64,000 bases of DNA, from positions 496,001-560,000 of the forward strand of contig JACGCN010000017.1 in NCBI GenBank assembly GCA_014905825.1, read 5' to 3'. The DNA comes from Lyophyllum atratum. Its lineage: Eukaryota > Basidiomycota > Agaricomycetes > Agaricales > Lyophyllaceae. Both the position numbers and the translations under genes were made by a program. The notes under the pieces were generated by a model. It saw only the letters and a program-made list of their open reading frames with translations. It was not told where the DNA came from and made no database searches. How positions within the stretch are numbered: the first letter of the stretch is position 1; the number at the start of each line of letters is the position of its first letter. Of the stretch, positions 43,693 to 56,133 are shown piece after piece.

Positions 43693-44984
43693 AGGGGTAG
43701 GTTGGGACGATCTGAAGGTTTGGGAGAGCGATATATATCTTAACAGATAATCATCAGGAGATCTGAAAGGTGTTTGATGGACGACGACATCCTAGCAAAT
43801 GGACTCCAAGATGCCCGCCGATCTTTCATTCCAAGTTCCTGTATGGGGCTGGGTCATGTAGGATAAATGCGAGCAGCTGGGAATCAACGAGCTCTGAATT
43901 CAATACCTGCATAATCATCATTCCTAGTATTCCCCGTGTCCGGTCCCATCTCTCAATTACCGGATTCCGTTTCGAAACACATTCCGGGTCAAGAAGTCCG
44001 CTGTCAGAAGCGCCATGACAGATCTCGACAGCACCTTCGGACGACAACATCAAAAGACCGGGGAACGATTAGGATACATGACAAGCCAGGATGCCAAGTC
44101 TAGCATACACCTGATTACATGTATTATTGCCTTGTCAGGATCAATGAGCAGTGCATCCTTCTTGCACTGGATAAAAACTGGACAAAATATATTCAGCTCG
44201 AGTGGATGCTTCTCAATTTACAGTTAAGTATGAAAAAATCACCTGTCGTTTCTGACAAAGTGATCATCGGGCAACTGCGCTCCACCATCTGAAAGCTGTG
44301 CCCTATAGCTGAGCGCCCATTACTGACAGCGTCACTCTACATGCTAAGTTTGATTAGCATCTAACTCTTGGAAGCCATGCTTAATGTCGCTGCTGTGTAG
44401 GAGTGCTCCATTAACTGAACCAATCAATAACGCCGCTAGTGAGCATATTTTACTTTGGTGAGTCGTGACAAATATGAAAGGAACACATAGCGAGTTTGTC
44501 GAGATGGTGTGGACCGCGGTCTGGGGTCTCCACTGCCTCATCTCAGACAGATCAGAGGAAGCAGCATGATTGGAGTCTAAGTCACCATTGAATAAGAAGG
44601 AGTCTCGAGCCCCGTTTCATAAGCAATCAGAAAGAGAACTCACAATCTGGTCCTCTGGGTTTTGCATGCTGTACTGTACACTGTTTGGTCCTCTCCGGAC
44701 CACCACCGACAACCACGGACGAAATATCTCCTGCTAATTACCCAGCACTAAAGATTCTTTACGCTTGAACACTGAATATCGAGCACGCGAGTGGAAGTAA
44801 TCAGTTATCCAATATACGGTGCGGCATGTTTTCTGAGGGCGCAGGCTTCATTGAAGCCTGCGTGCGAAAGTACGGTATCAATAAACTCTTCCTCCTCCCG
44901 GTCCGCAAGGTTGTTGCCAAACATCAACAACTCTTTGAGTCTGTACTTACCGAATTTTTGTTCATGTCATTACCGTCGACTGCT
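43693..44984. other. Intergenic, unresolved short ORFs
   Basis: Two minus-strand runs (43826-44053 and 44344-44541) start with ATG but have no motif I recognise, and I cannot join them. The right end is the promoter of the bL31m gene. Confidence 0.35.
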
Positions 44985-45464
44985 ATGATTTCCACCCTAG
45001 CATCCGTTCGGACACTGCCCTGTCATCATACACCCTCTTTTCAAAATCTAGTCTCCTCGCAAGTTCGCTCCGTGTCGAGCTCGCCCTATGGCCGAACACA
45101 CGTGTGGAAGCGACGCGCACCCGTTCTACCTAACCCGGTCGTTCCCAAATTCCCTCAGCTCGTAATTCGTTCAGATGGCACTTCATTTACCCACTGGACA
45201 ACCTCACCACGGTCAACGATAAGGCTGACCCGCGACACCACAAACAATCCTGTCTGGAACACCGGTACATGGTCGGACGACCGGGGTATCGAAGAGGAGG
45301 GTGCTATGACTGGCAGACTTGGAAGATTCAACCGAAAATTCGAGGAGCTTGGACAGGATAATGAGGGTTCTGATTGGATGGATAATCTTGTGGGGTCCGG
45401 GGTCGGTTCGGGTGGTGAGCTGTGGACGGGATCGTTGACGAAAAAGAAGCCGAAGTCCAAATAG
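44985..45464 (+). CDS. Mitochondrial ribosomal protein bL31m
   Basis: Single exon. I place the start at ATG 44985 (MISTLASVRTLPCHHTPSFQ), a likely mitochondrial presequence; in-frame ATGs at 44964 and 44826 are upstream alternatives. The conserved domain reads QLVIRSDGTSFTHWTTSP, then RLTRDTTNNPVWNTGTW, which matches the bacterial/mitochondrial L31 core (DGSTF..T and the N-P-x-W-x-x-G end) as in yeast Mrpl36. The C-terminal extension RLGRFNRKFEELGQD and a basic end (KKKPKSK) fit fungal mitoribosomal proteins. Acts in the large mitoribosomal subunit. The identification rests on the core motif, not on a search. Confidence 0.75.
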   Translation: MISTLASVRTLPCHHTPSFQNLVSSQVRSVSSSPYGRTHVWKRRAPVLPNPVVPKFPQLVIRSDGTSFTHWTTSPRSTIRLTRDTTNNPVWNTGTWSDDRGIEEEGAMTGRLGRFNRKFEELGQDNEGSDWMDNLVGSGVGSGGELWTGSLTKKKPKSK

Positions 45465-46423
45465 TTGGAGCGTCGAGCTGTTATGTCTTCGTATTGTAAG
45501 TATGGCCTTAATTCTCTTCCCAGTCTAGGCTGAAAATATCTTATCCGAAGTGGCAGTGTATGGCGTATGCAGAAATGGATTTTGCTTTCAACATAAACGT
45601 ACTCAGTTTCCGTTCCAGACTCTAGTGAGGGATGGTCCACCGTAGTGGATAATCTTAATCCTCGGCTTCACGGTACTACTGCCTTCCTTTCCAGACTTGA
45701 GTCATTCCAGAAGCGAGTCTATGACGAGAAAAAATCCAATATGTTGTTATGTTCTACTGACTCAATTTCTTTTCGCTTCTCCTTCGTTGCTGAAGAGCCC
45801 ACAGCCGTTGGTGTGGGGTTTTGGTTCTTGGGGTGCAGTGACTCCTCCGAGAGACCTTCATAGCCGACCTGCGATATTCTCAGCTCGAACTTATAGGTGA
45901 TAAGGAGGCAAGAGTATTTTCGAAAAAGTTCCTCAGATGTGCTCAGGGTGACCTCATGTAGTCCATTTATAGCATCAGATAGTTCTTCTTATCCTCTTAT
46001 CCAACTCTTATCCGTCAATAACTGAGTCAGTAACCCATGCCACTTGTTAGTTACCAAACAGGCGAAGATGCAGAAACCCTACAGCGCAAGTCATGAAACC
46101 GGACATGACCAAGCACCAACTCAAGGTTATAGATAGGATCCCATCACCGTCGACCCCTTCCGCTGCTTCACCTTCACAAACCTATACTGGTACTTGCGCG
46201 TTTGCTGATGGTGACAGAGTTATGGAACTGCATGAGCAGGTTTGGTGTCCCCGACGTCGTAGCAGTGAACGATGTATCCACTGTCACGGCGTCAACGCCA
46301 TCCGCTTGGAATGAATACACGACGACGCCGACGATGGCAGGAGTGTACATATAACGAGCAACCAATCCCTCTATCCATTAAGTACAATAAATAGCGCACA
46401 CCAGCGTTTCGTTTTTAGTCCCT
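45465..46423. other. Intergenic between two gene ends
   Basis: Short ORFs only (longest reasonable one 46093-46314, no recognised motif). No repeat or RNA gene supported. Confidence 0.4.
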
Positions 46424-48927
46424 CTATTGATACCACCTCTCCCTCAGCCTCTTCCTCCTCACCATCGGCTTCGTGAACATAATCGCCAGCGCCAACCCAC
46501 CAACAGTCAGCACCAGCTGCGCCTTATTGAAGTTCTCACTAAGCACATCAAAAGTGCCCGAGGGCGCAACGCGCGTTAGGAACATATCGAGGCCGTACGC
46601 GAACACGAGCGAGGTCGATTCCAGGAGCGCAGGTGACGTGACTATGCGTTGGATATTCGCCACCTGGTATCAACATGTCAGACAGGAGGTAAGCGAGGGA
46701 GAGGAGGTGGGGGTTACCTCGTAGTGGTGCGAGAGTACGCGCCGTGGGTCGTTAGCGAGGACGGGATCGTACGGAACGAGGAACTCTTCCTGTTCCTCCG
46801 CGGTGACTTTGCGGTTTGGACGGCGAGGGTCCAAGAGGCGGCGTTGAATTGACCGGATCTGGTGTGTCCTGCTCGCAACTATAATCCGATGGAGTTTAGT
46901 ACCGAGGAGAAGAGGGTGAGAGAGCTCTAACGATACTAACCTATGAGGTCCTTAGAAGTCATCCCGAACTTGGTCGAGGTGGGCGAGAGAGCACTGATAG
47001 CGTGCGGAAACACATACGATTGCTCGAACGCCACGACATTAACGCTTCCATCCGCATACGACGAAATATCCGAACTAGAGTCGCTTTGAGTCAACGACGC
47101 TCGTAAAACGAAAAGGAACACCAACATACCTCATAGTCTTCTCATCCGGGCCACCACCCTCATACAACTCCACACTAACCATCCTCCACCCCTTCGTGAG
47201 CCCCGAACCCTGCCACTCCGGATCATAATAATGATACACCAGCCAATTCTCCACCAGCGCCGCCTTGACATCGCACGCCTCCTTCCCCTGCCGAACCGCA
47301 GCCGGCAAACTCGCTCGATAGACCACACTCCCCTTCGCCGCATCCACCACATACACTCCACACCTCTGCCCCTGCCCAGCCTCCCCAGCAGGCCTGGGCG
47401 CAGTGAGCACCACGAACAAACGCGGATTCAAATACTTATACAGCGTCGTGCGGTTCCCCAGGACCTTGCCCAATGACGCCACCGGACCCCGTGTAGGCGG
47501 GAGTATAGCCTTCACATCTTCGTCCGCAGGCATCCCCAGCGTCCAAGTCGCATGCGCAACATACCCCCTCTCCGCTTCGTCGCCTTCCTCGGCCTTCATG
47601 CCACCAGGATGCGGCCCCAGAGCATGTCCGACGACGCGCGTCCCACCGGGGGTGTTCGTGCGCAAAGGGAAGTGCAGCGAGGGCTGCAGTGCGCGGAGCG
47701 TAGCGCGCGTGCGGGGGGTGGAGGGGTACAGGTAGACTTGGAGGTATTCGTCAAGTAGCAAGACGGCCTTGGCATGCTTTTGTGCGGATGTGGCGGGGGT
47801 GGAGGGGGAGGCTGGGGGAGGGGAGAGGAGGAAGGCTTCGACGACTGGGCCTTGGATGATGTCGATGCCTTGGAGGAGGCCGCTGGGGTCTTCACCTAGT
47901 TGGAGCTCGACGGGACGGGAAGCGTCCGCTCCTGTTAGAGCATCAATATGGAACACGACAGTGTCCACCAGGGTCTACACAACAAGATATCAGCACCACC
48001 CCAATGACCAGTCACACTTTAAGCAACACGTACATTATCCGCCCGACGCTGCGCAACAAGCACCACACTCGGCCCCCTCCCCTCCCCCTCCCCACCCTCA
48101 CCCTCCCCAACCGTATCCTCCGCCCCAAGCACAAACATCTTCACCGGCACCACATTCGCGCCTACCTCCGCCGCCCACCCGAGCCCCAGCACGCGGCTCC
48201 AGACTATGCGCCCGGTGCTCGAGTCCAGGGCGTAGACCTTGCCTTGGACGGTGGCGGCGACGATGAGCTGGCGGAAGCCGAAGGCGTCGCGGGTGGGCAC
48301 GACACTTGAGGCAGAGGAGGAGGAAGGGGCGGTGGGGACGGGTGCAGAGGTGGGGGAGGCGTAGGACCCGGTGAGGAAACGGCGGAGGAATCCGCTTAGG
48401 TATTGAGGGAAGTTCTATACGGGTTTTATCAGCTCCGACACACATTGTCAACCAGAACGGAGAAAATGCAGCATACCTTCGCATCCCCAGCATGCCTCCA
48501 CAACCTCCCAACGAACCCCTCGTCCTCTTTCCTCCCGCCTACTCCCGCCGCATCAGCGCGTCCCTCCGGCAGCTCCACGAACTCGGCGACCACGATCGCT
48601 GCGAGTGCTTCCTCGCGGGTCCACTTGACCCGGGGCGGCGGAGAGAGTTCCCAGAGTTGGATCGCGCCTGTGCTTGTAGTCAGAAGGAGTGAGGGAGGGG
48701 TTCCGGGCTGGATGGGTGATAAGGTGGCCTGGGTGGGTGTTATGTCTAGTTTAGATTGTAGGTAGAGGGAGAGACGTACATGAGCGATTATACCATGCGA
48801 CGCAGTGTCAAAGTCGATTTCTAGAACTGCATTCCTGGGACTGGACGAGGTTCCGCTGGTGGGCGTGAACGTGAGGGTCTCAACCTTAGCTTTCTACGAA
48901 GCCGCGTCATTTTTCATCCTTTGCAAC

Positions 48928-48958
<31 letters not shown>

Positions 48959-50373
48959 CGTTAACAGCATGCGACCAATACACCCTCCCCAAAATGACTT
49001 CTCCCTCCTTCTCCCCCGTACTCCCCACCCAGATCGAATCCGTATTCTCCTCCTCCTCATCCTGCTCTCCGGTCCCTTCCGACTTTTTCGTGTTGGGTTT
49101 GCTACTGGCGGAGAACGCGCCAACGCCCTCCACCTTCCCGTCTCCAACCGCCAGAAGCGTTGCGGAGCCATCTCCAGCAACAGCGAGCGCATGTCCCCCT
49201 CGTGCAAGGCCGACGTCCAGAAGGCGCTCGTAAGCCGTATGGGACACCGTGTTAACTTTGAACGTGACGACGCGCGGCTTGGCGCCGAGTTTCGGCGTCA
49301 GTTTGTATGATTTAAGCACGCCGTCCTCGAGCCATACGACGTGGGGTGGCTTCTCCTCGTCCTTGGTCGTGCTGTGTGTTGGGGCGGATAATAAAAGGTA
49401 TGCGTCGAGACGGTTGATGCTGGAAGGCACGGCTTGTGAATTGAGGACGGCCCCAGTGTGTGGGTCGAGTGCGGTGACGTGGAGTGTGAAGGACGCGATG
49501 GATTTGGTGAGCCCGATGAGGAATAGTGCGTCTGGGGTTGGAAGGAGGTGTGTGTGTACCGTCATCGCACTGCAGCAGCCGGGGGTTCGTCAACACCACA
49601 TTCATCATATCCCAAACCAGAAAAAGAAAAAGAACGTACGTCTGGTCCTCCGCAGCCCAAGTCCACAACACCTCACCCGTCTTCCCATCCAATCGTCTGA
49701 CCACATGCCCATCCGCCAACACATATATCTCCTCCCCCCCACCCGCCCCAAACGCGACATGAGCGCCGAGATGGTGCGGCTCGACGAGGTGTCCTGCCTC
49801 CGGGGCGTGCAGTCGCTTCTCGAGGTGGATAGCCCCTGTCGTGGCGTCGAAAAGGCGGAAGGTGGCTCCGCCTGGGCCTGAGAGTGTTGCGACGACTGAG
49901 TTTTAAGGAGTGGTAGTTTAGTATCTGAGTCTTGGGGGACGTGGAGGAGACTCACAGGTTGAATGAGCGTAATACCCCGCGATACGATCGTCGGACTCGA
50001 ATATATGCCGCCACGCTGTTCATTCCATCGCGCCATGGTCAACAAAACGTACAAAATAGTAGAGAAGCGAGTACGCACCAACAGACCCGTCATCCGGATT
50101 CAGCGCAGCCAGAACATTATTCGCCGTCGCCGTCAAAATAACACTACCCGTACCCCCACTCGTATTAGAAGTCCTTTTGTCCGCGTTCGGATCGGGGTGA
50201 AGGGTATGGAAAGCAGGGGACGTCACGGGCGCGCCGACGAGTGGTACGCCGATGAGGAGCTTGTGCCAGTCGACGACGCCGACATCTGATTCGTGGAGGG
50301 CGCTGGTGGGGGGTGCGGTGAGTAGGAGGAGTGCTGCGCAGGCACCTACTAGGTGGTGCAGGGACCACCGCAT
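46424..50373 (-). CDS. EMC1: ER membrane protein complex subunit 1
   Basis: Large subunit of the EMC insertase in the ER membrane. Start ATG 50373 gives a signal peptide (HHLVGACAALLLLTAPPTSA) and the lumenal start HESDVGVVDWHKLLIGVP. Beta-propeller segments follow: SVILTATANNVLAALNPDDG, GHVVRRLDGKTGEVLWTWAA, AALDPHTG-like VTALDPHTGAVLNSQAV and LIVAATVQGKVYALDSSTG, showing the PQQ/WD-like repeats of EMC1. The C-terminal DUF1620 region has VANIQRIVTSPALLESTSLV, FAYGLDMFLTRVAPSGTFD and the final span LVLTVGGLALAIMFT with RKRLRERWYQ at the end, as in known EMC1. At least eight introns. One intron starts with a (TC)n run just past its donor (see 48928). Confidence 0.9.
48928..48954. repeat. (GA)13-type microsatellite inside an EMC1 intron
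   Basis: Uninterrupted AG/GA run. On the gene strand it is a TC run starting within a few bases of the GTATGT donor, an unusual position for a polypyrimidine tract. Confidence 0.85.
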
Positions 50374-51099
50374 TAATTTGTCACTGTGGTGAGGGAGGGA
50401 GGGAGTCGTGTCGAGGAAGTTCGCACGGTCAATAATTTAGTTGGGCAGACTTTCGTGATCAGCCTTACGTAGATAGTACTCTAGATTAGCCTGACAACTC
50501 CAATTTCGAACTGTGCCCATACGGAAAAGACGGCTCTCGTTTAGTCGCTATTTCGTAGTCTAAGGTCCACATTATTGGGAGTCGGAGCCGCGAAGCACCA
50601 ATCGGACAATATGGCCCTTGCACAGTAGTCAAATCGAAAGTGCCACTCCATTGGTAAAAAATAAACTATTCATCGTCTGTATGAGAATTGCCATCCATGA
50701 CCTTCCTTATGGGAGTATGCCTCAATCGGCTTCTTCTGACCATCTTCACTAACTGTCCCAAATACGAGACGCCATCGCCGCGCTAGGCAAAGTTGAGCTT
50801 TGGCCGTAGGTCCATGTATCCTCTGCCTCGGGTTCGGCATTATGCCAGTGTGCGTGGATGATGAGCTCGAATGATCGTGTAGACTCTGTGTATTGTATGA
50901 TGGAGAGTTTAATAAACGATGCTGTGAAAAGCGTGTTGAAACCAGTCATGCAAGATCCGTAGGTATTTCTCGAGCGCGCTATCACAGAAGCTGATTCCTG
51001 CAATGTATGATGACAGGCGGTGGAGCTTGAGGCCTGAGGCCTGAGGACTCGAGTAGATTCGAGCCCTCACCAGAAATGCTGGAGCTCGTCCTTATCCTT
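50374..51099. other. Intergenic, EMC1 upstream region
   Basis: Promoter of EMC1 at the left. The 84-codon minus ORF at 50749-51003 lacks an ATG and a recognised motif. The doublet GAGGCCTGAGGCCTGAGGA (about 51030) is a small tandem repeat. Confidence 0.4.
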
Positions 51100-51487
51100 T
51101 TACAAATAGATGAATTGACAAGGTACAGGCCATTCCTTCCAGCGGGCATGAGCTGGCAATGTGAAGCAGAGGAACGTTCGGCCAGCTTCCCTTTTCCCGG
51201 GCTTCACATAAGTCGTCGTTGAGAATACTCGATGCGCTATATAAACATTTAATCGGATGGAGGCGTACTTGAGCGGTTGAGCCCCTACAACCATGACTTC
51301 GATGGCGCGTGGGACTCACAGCTCTAGTATGGCGGTCTGCATGGGAGTGCTTCTCGAAAGATGTGAAAGAGAGACCGGATCGGTGTTCCGGTGGTGGTGG
51401 AATGTCGGGGTAACCGTAAAGCGCACGTTTGCAGATGGCGTCGAAGCTGTCGCGGAGCTTGACGGAACCAAATATCCAAGGCGTCAT
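51100..51487 (-). CDS. Possible small two-exon gene, unknown
   Basis: ATG 51487 opens a run with coding-like codon use (VKLRDSFDAICKRALYGYPD, then a Pro-rich stretch and GLSFTSFEKHSHADRH) that meets a GTGAGT donor near 51313. An acceptor near 51270 (..GCTCAAG) opens YASIRLNVYIAHRVFSTTTY, which stops near 51100. Total about 112 aa. Nothing is recognised. A plus-strand ORF overlaps it, so even the strand is uncertain. Confidence 0.3.
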
Positions 51488-51592
51488 GCCGGTTTAGGCA
51501 ATGATCTCATAGATTACGGGTATCGGGATCTGCCGAAGCGATTTTCGAAAAGACCAAAAGGAGTGACGTCGAGGAGACTTGCCTAGCCAACG

Positions 51593-54500
51593 ATGAGCAC
51601 CTTCCGCGGCCAGAGAGTCATCATCGCCTCTCTCTTCCTCCCAGACACCGTCGTCCTCGGCGAATCCCAGCCCCCGACCCCGACCCCCGGCCGCCGCCCG
51701 AGCATCGTCGATGAGTCGCCGCGCATCAAGGTGAACTTGAAGGCCCCGGCTGCGAACCGGCTCTCGCTTGGTTCGAACCTCACAGGGCTAAAGAGCATCG
51801 TCGAGGATCTCAAGGACAAGTCGCGCAACCCCCCGACGCCGGCCGTGCGGTCCCCGACCCAGGAGGCGCTCAACCCATTTGCGAACACTGTCCCCGATGC
51901 ATCGACCCGGCTCACTGCCCACTCGTACGAGACCCGTAATCTGCGCAGGCGCACCTCACGCTCGTCTTCCCGACACAAGGGCGACTCCCTCCGATCACCC
52001 GGCGGTAACGAGCCATGGTTCATCGAGCCAAACTCGCACTGCAACGGCGGCCTCAAGAACGCCATCGACAGCGTCGGCGGCAAGCTCAAAAGAAAGCTCT
52101 GGGTCGGCACCCTCGGCACCTCCACCGACACCTTCCCGCCCTCCCTCCGCACCGCCATCGACCACAAAATGGGCGCCCTCCCCCAGCACCCCAGTCTCCC
52201 CGTCTGGATCCCCGACGCCGAGTTCCAAGGCTGCTACGCCGAATTCTGCCACCAAGTCCTCTGGCCCTGCCTCCACTACGCCATCCCCGACGCCCCCAAA
52301 ACCAAGATGTTCTACGAGAGCGCCTCCTACAAACAGTACGTCGCCGTCAACCAGCGTTTCGCCGACGCCATCGTCGCAGCCCACCGCGACGGCGACGTCA
52401 TCTGGATCAACGACTACCACCTCATGCTCCTCCCCGCCCTCCTCCGCGCCTCCGGCAAGATCCCCCCCACCACCCCCATCGGCTTCTTCATGCACGTCGC
52501 CTTCCCCTCCTCCGAGATCTTCCGCTGCCTCTCCGTACGGCAGGACCTCCTGCGCGGGATCCTGGGTGCGGATCTCGTGGGATTCCAGACGGCGAACTAT
52601 GCGCGCCATTTTAGGCAGACGGTGAGCAGGATTATGGCGTATGAGGCGTTGCCGAAGGGGATACAGGTGGCGGATGGGGATGGGGCGGCGGGGGAGGAGA
52701 AGGGGAAGCCGCTGGGGCCGGATGGGAAACGGGCTAGGGGGAGGTTTGTGGATGTGGGTGTGTTCCCGATGGGCATTGATGTGTGGCAGTTGAAGGAGAA
52801 GAAGTGAGTGGGACCGTGTTTATTTCTGCTGTCGGTTGCTGATCTTGGGTCTGGCAGGGCGGAACCAGAGGTGAAAGAGTGGATTCAGCTTCTCACTCAA
52901 CGTTATGCAGGCATGAAGATCGTGGTCGGTCGAGATAAGCTCGACGAAGTCCAGGTATATTTACATCGCTACTCGACGCATACACCTTCCTGACAACAAA
53001 AAACCAGGGCGTACGTCATAAAATCCAAGCCTTTGAGTACTTCCTCGACAAGCACCCCGAGTTCCAAGGCAAGGTACCTACTTTTCCTCTCTTTGGCCGA
53101 AAAGGGGTGTAGAAGCTAACGTCTTTACAGGCGATCCTCATCCAAATCGCCCTCCCCACGACCTCTCCCCACGCCCACACCATCACCCACCCCCTCCCCG
53201 AATCCTCCGCCGTAACAGACGCCATCGCACGCATCAACTCCCGTTTCTCCACCCTCACGTACGTCTCCCCCTCCCTCCGTGGTACCGCGCGCTGATAACT
53301 TGGGCATCCTACCAGGTACCAGCCCGTGGTGTTCCTCCACACGCAAGACCTGACATTCAGCCAATACCTCGCCCTCCTAAGCGCGGCCGACGCCTTCATG
53401 GTGACGAGTCTGCGCGAGGGCATGGCGCTGCGCACGCATGAGTTCGTGGAGTGCCAGGAGGGCCGGTGGAGGCCTCTTATTCTCAGCGAGGTGCGTTTCC
53501 CCCCCCTTCTTATTCCTTGTGTTTTTGTTTTTGTGGGAGATAAGATACTGATGTGGGGGTGGGGGGTGTAGTTCACGGGGAGCTATAGTTATAGTGGGTT
53601 TAGGAGCTGTATTGCGATTAACCCGTGGGATACGAGGGGGACGGCGGAGGCGATTAATCAGGCGCTTACGATGAGCGATGAGGAGGCTCTTACGCGTTGG
53701 GAGGTACGTCCTTTCCCCCCTTCCCACCCAGGACAGAAGAGCTAATACCCCTCACTTAGGACTTGCACAACCACGTCACCACCCAAACCGCGCAAGCCTT
53801 CGTCACCTCCTTCCTCAACCGCACCCTCCGCGCGCACGCCGAAGACCTCGCCCCCACCAACACCGTCGTCCCCCCCCTCGACATCACCCGTCTCCTCCCT
53901 TCCTACCGGCACTCCCCTTCACGGCTCATCCTCGTCGACCTCGAGGGGGTCCTGTGGCGCCGGGATCTCAGCCGGGAGGGGCTCGTAAAGATGGAGGAGG
54001 ATTATAAGGGGGGGAGGGAGGTGGAGGTGCCGGGGGAGGTGGTGGGGTGGTTGGAGAGGCTGGTGGGGGAGGGGAGGAATGAGGTGTGGGTGTTGAGTGG
54101 GTTGAGGGTGGGGGGTGTTTTGGAGAGGTTGGGGGAGAGGGTGCCGGGGTTGGGGATTGTGTGAGTGTTGCTCTCTTTTTCTCTCTTCTGTTTCGTAGGG
54201 TTAGGCTAAGGGTGCTTTTTCCACGTGTAGGGCGGAAAATGGGTGTTTCATCAAGACGATCAGGAATACGCCGACGCCGGGTGCGTCGCGCGCCTCGAGG
54301 TCGTTGTCGCCGCCTGCGAGAGCGTTGTCGCCTCCCAGCTTAGAGAAAGCAGGGGGCGGGGAGTGGATCAACATGGTCGCCAACTTCAATCTGACATGGA
54401 AGGGCCCCTGTCTCGAGATTCTCAACTACGTGCGTCCTTTCCCCTCTATACCTTCCTTCCTCTGTATCATTCTAAATTTAAACGTGCAGTTCACGGAACG

Positions 54501-55147
54501 CACGCCGGGCTCGTTCATTGAAGAGCGCGTCGCGTCGATCGTGTGGCGATTCTGGACGGGGGAGCAGGAGCCGCACGGGGCGGAGAGTGCGGATCGGCAG
54601 TGGGCGAGGAGGCAGGCTGCGGAGGCGCAGAACCATATTTTCGATAGGTGCGTTCCCTTCCCCTCCCTCCCTCCGTGACCCCCTTGCTTACCACTTACCC
54701 CCACTTACCCATCACAATCGGCGTGTGTAATGTAGCCTGGGCGAGCGGTACGGCCTACGCATCATCCCCGGCAAAAACTCCTTCCTCGTCCTCCCCAACA
54801 ACGTCTCCCGCTCCACCGCCGTCTTCGCCATCCTCCACCCCGGCTCCCCACTCTCCCGGTCCCGCGCGTGGATGAGCCCTGACCTCCATACGCTCCACCA
54901 CGGCGGGTCTGGGGCGGGTGGGATGGGAATGGGAGGGGCAGGGATGGGAGGGGAGGGGGAGGAGAGGTTTGTGTTGGCGGTGAGTGGGGATGAGAAGCTG
55001 TTGAGGAGGTTGAATGAGGTGGATGGGGCAGAGACGTGTAGTACGAGTGGGAGGGGGACGGATGCGCGGTGGAGGGTGGAGGGAGGGGGCGTTGGGGGGG
55101 TGTTGAGTGCGTTGGCGGATGCGGATGCGGGGGGGAGGGGGAGGTGA
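51593..55147 (+). CDS. Trehalose-phosphate synthase complex regulatory subunit (TSL1/TPS3 type)
   Basis: Start ATG 51593. The N-terminal region carries Pro/Ser regulatory stretches. A GT20 (TPS-like) domain follows: NGGLKNAIDSVGG, LWVGTLGTSTD, WINDYHLMLLPALLR, PIGFFMHVAFPSSE, VGRDKLDEVQG, MVTSLREGMALRTHEFVECQ and LSEFTGSYS. The C-terminal phosphatase-like (HAD) domain begins LILVDLEGVLWRRD, where active TPP enzymes have DYDGTL, so the second Asp and the Thr are replaced. Later parts keep WVLSGL, AENGCFIK, and SIVWRF. A degenerate phosphatase site with a retained TPS fold fits the non-catalytic TSL1/TPS3 subunits rather than TPS1 or TPS2. Seven or more short introns follow a 1.2-kb first exon. 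The C-terminus has a Gly/Met-rich insert (GGMGMGGAGMGG) and a Gly-rich end. Confidence 0.85.
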
Positions 55148-55992
55148 GTGGTGCTGGTGCTGGTGTCGGTGAGCGATGCTGGTGCTGGTGCGTGATGATG
55201 GGTCTGGGCTTTTTCTCGTTTTTTTGGATTGGGATTGGATCAAATTATTGGAAGTATTTTTAGATATGTGTTGTTGGTACTCGTTACATGCGGTCTTCCG
55301 TAGATCTGTGCTGTGCATGACACCTCTCCTGTTCGCACTTATCGTTGTATAGATGGTTTTGTACAACTTGGACGTAAATGGTCTGTTTTGTATCACACTC
55401 TTATGAGAGTTCAGAGCACATTCATAAGATAGGAAAGATTCAAGGAGGTTGGACCGCTCAGTGATGTTGGCAGTTTGTGCGGGGATCGACGCTGGCTCCT
55501 CAAGGCGTCATGAGTGACTCTGGAGCTTGTAAACATACTTGAAGAAAGTTCGAAGAACTCCTCTTGGAACACCAATGGTGCGATGCGACACGAGTCCCAT
55601 AGTGAAGAATTTGTGTAGATGAACACTTCAATCGCGTACCTTAGGGATTACTAGACATGGTACACGCGAGTTGAACGCTTCGTGAGTCGTGAAGAATCGA
55701 TGACGGACCAGGATACTGGCCGGGTGACTGGATAGGAGTGAAAGGAACGCGTATGTAAATCAAGTCGTGACAAAAGTGGAAGCTGGGATTGTGCGACATT
55801 TTGCGAGGAGATCTATAAATTATTAAATATTCTTCAATTTGGTATGCGTCTCGATGCGCGTTTGTATGGTTCCGTAGCAGTTACAACAAGATATGCGTGG
55901 CATGCACCTAGTCAAATAGACATGAGTAAAAGATAGGGAATCTAGGACTGATATTCCGAACGCACCTCATGAGCCAGAAGTCACACCTCTAC
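55148..55992. other. Intergenic, no gene seen
   Basis: 3' flanks of two convergent genes. A direct repeat GGTGCTGGTGCTGGTG lies at about 55150. No CDS or RNA gene supported. Confidence 0.45.
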
Positions 55993-56133
55993 TCAATTCT
56001 TCTTGGTCTTCTTGACCTCCCCACTAGTGATATGCTTCTCGTTGACAGCGACAAAGTGGTACCCGACAGCGGTAACCATTGCTAGAACACCAAGGGTGTT
56101 GGCCAAGGAGTAGAGGGTCTCGTGCGAAATCAT
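55993..56133 (-). CDS. OST4: Oligosaccharyltransferase subunit Ost4
   Basis: A 46-aa protein from ATG 56133 to TGA 55993-55995, apparently single-exon: MISHETLYSLANTLG, then VLAMVTAVGYHFVAVNEK and a Lys-rich tail. It matches the Ost4 mini-protein family (MISDxxLxxLAxxxG start followed by one membrane span). Ost4 is a single-span subunit that stabilises the Stt3 subcomplex of oligosaccharyltransferase in the ER for N-glycosylation. Both length (46 versus 36 in yeast) and position of the span fit. Divergent from QCR8, with 352 bp between the ATGs. Confidence 0.88.
   Translation of the reverse strand: MISHETLYSLANTLGVLAMVTAVGYHFVAVNEKHITSGEVKKTKKN

Noticed and set aside
46174..46365. Minus ORF ending MVARYMYTPAIV as a second tRNA or small gene
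   Set aside because: Region looked tRNA-like at first because of a similar string near 23.8 kb, but no cloverleaf can be formed and no protein motif is seen.
51995..52609. 204-aa minus-strand ORF in the trehalose gene
   Set aside because: Val/Gly-rich antisense reading of a GC-rich exon whose plus frame carries clear GT20 motifs.
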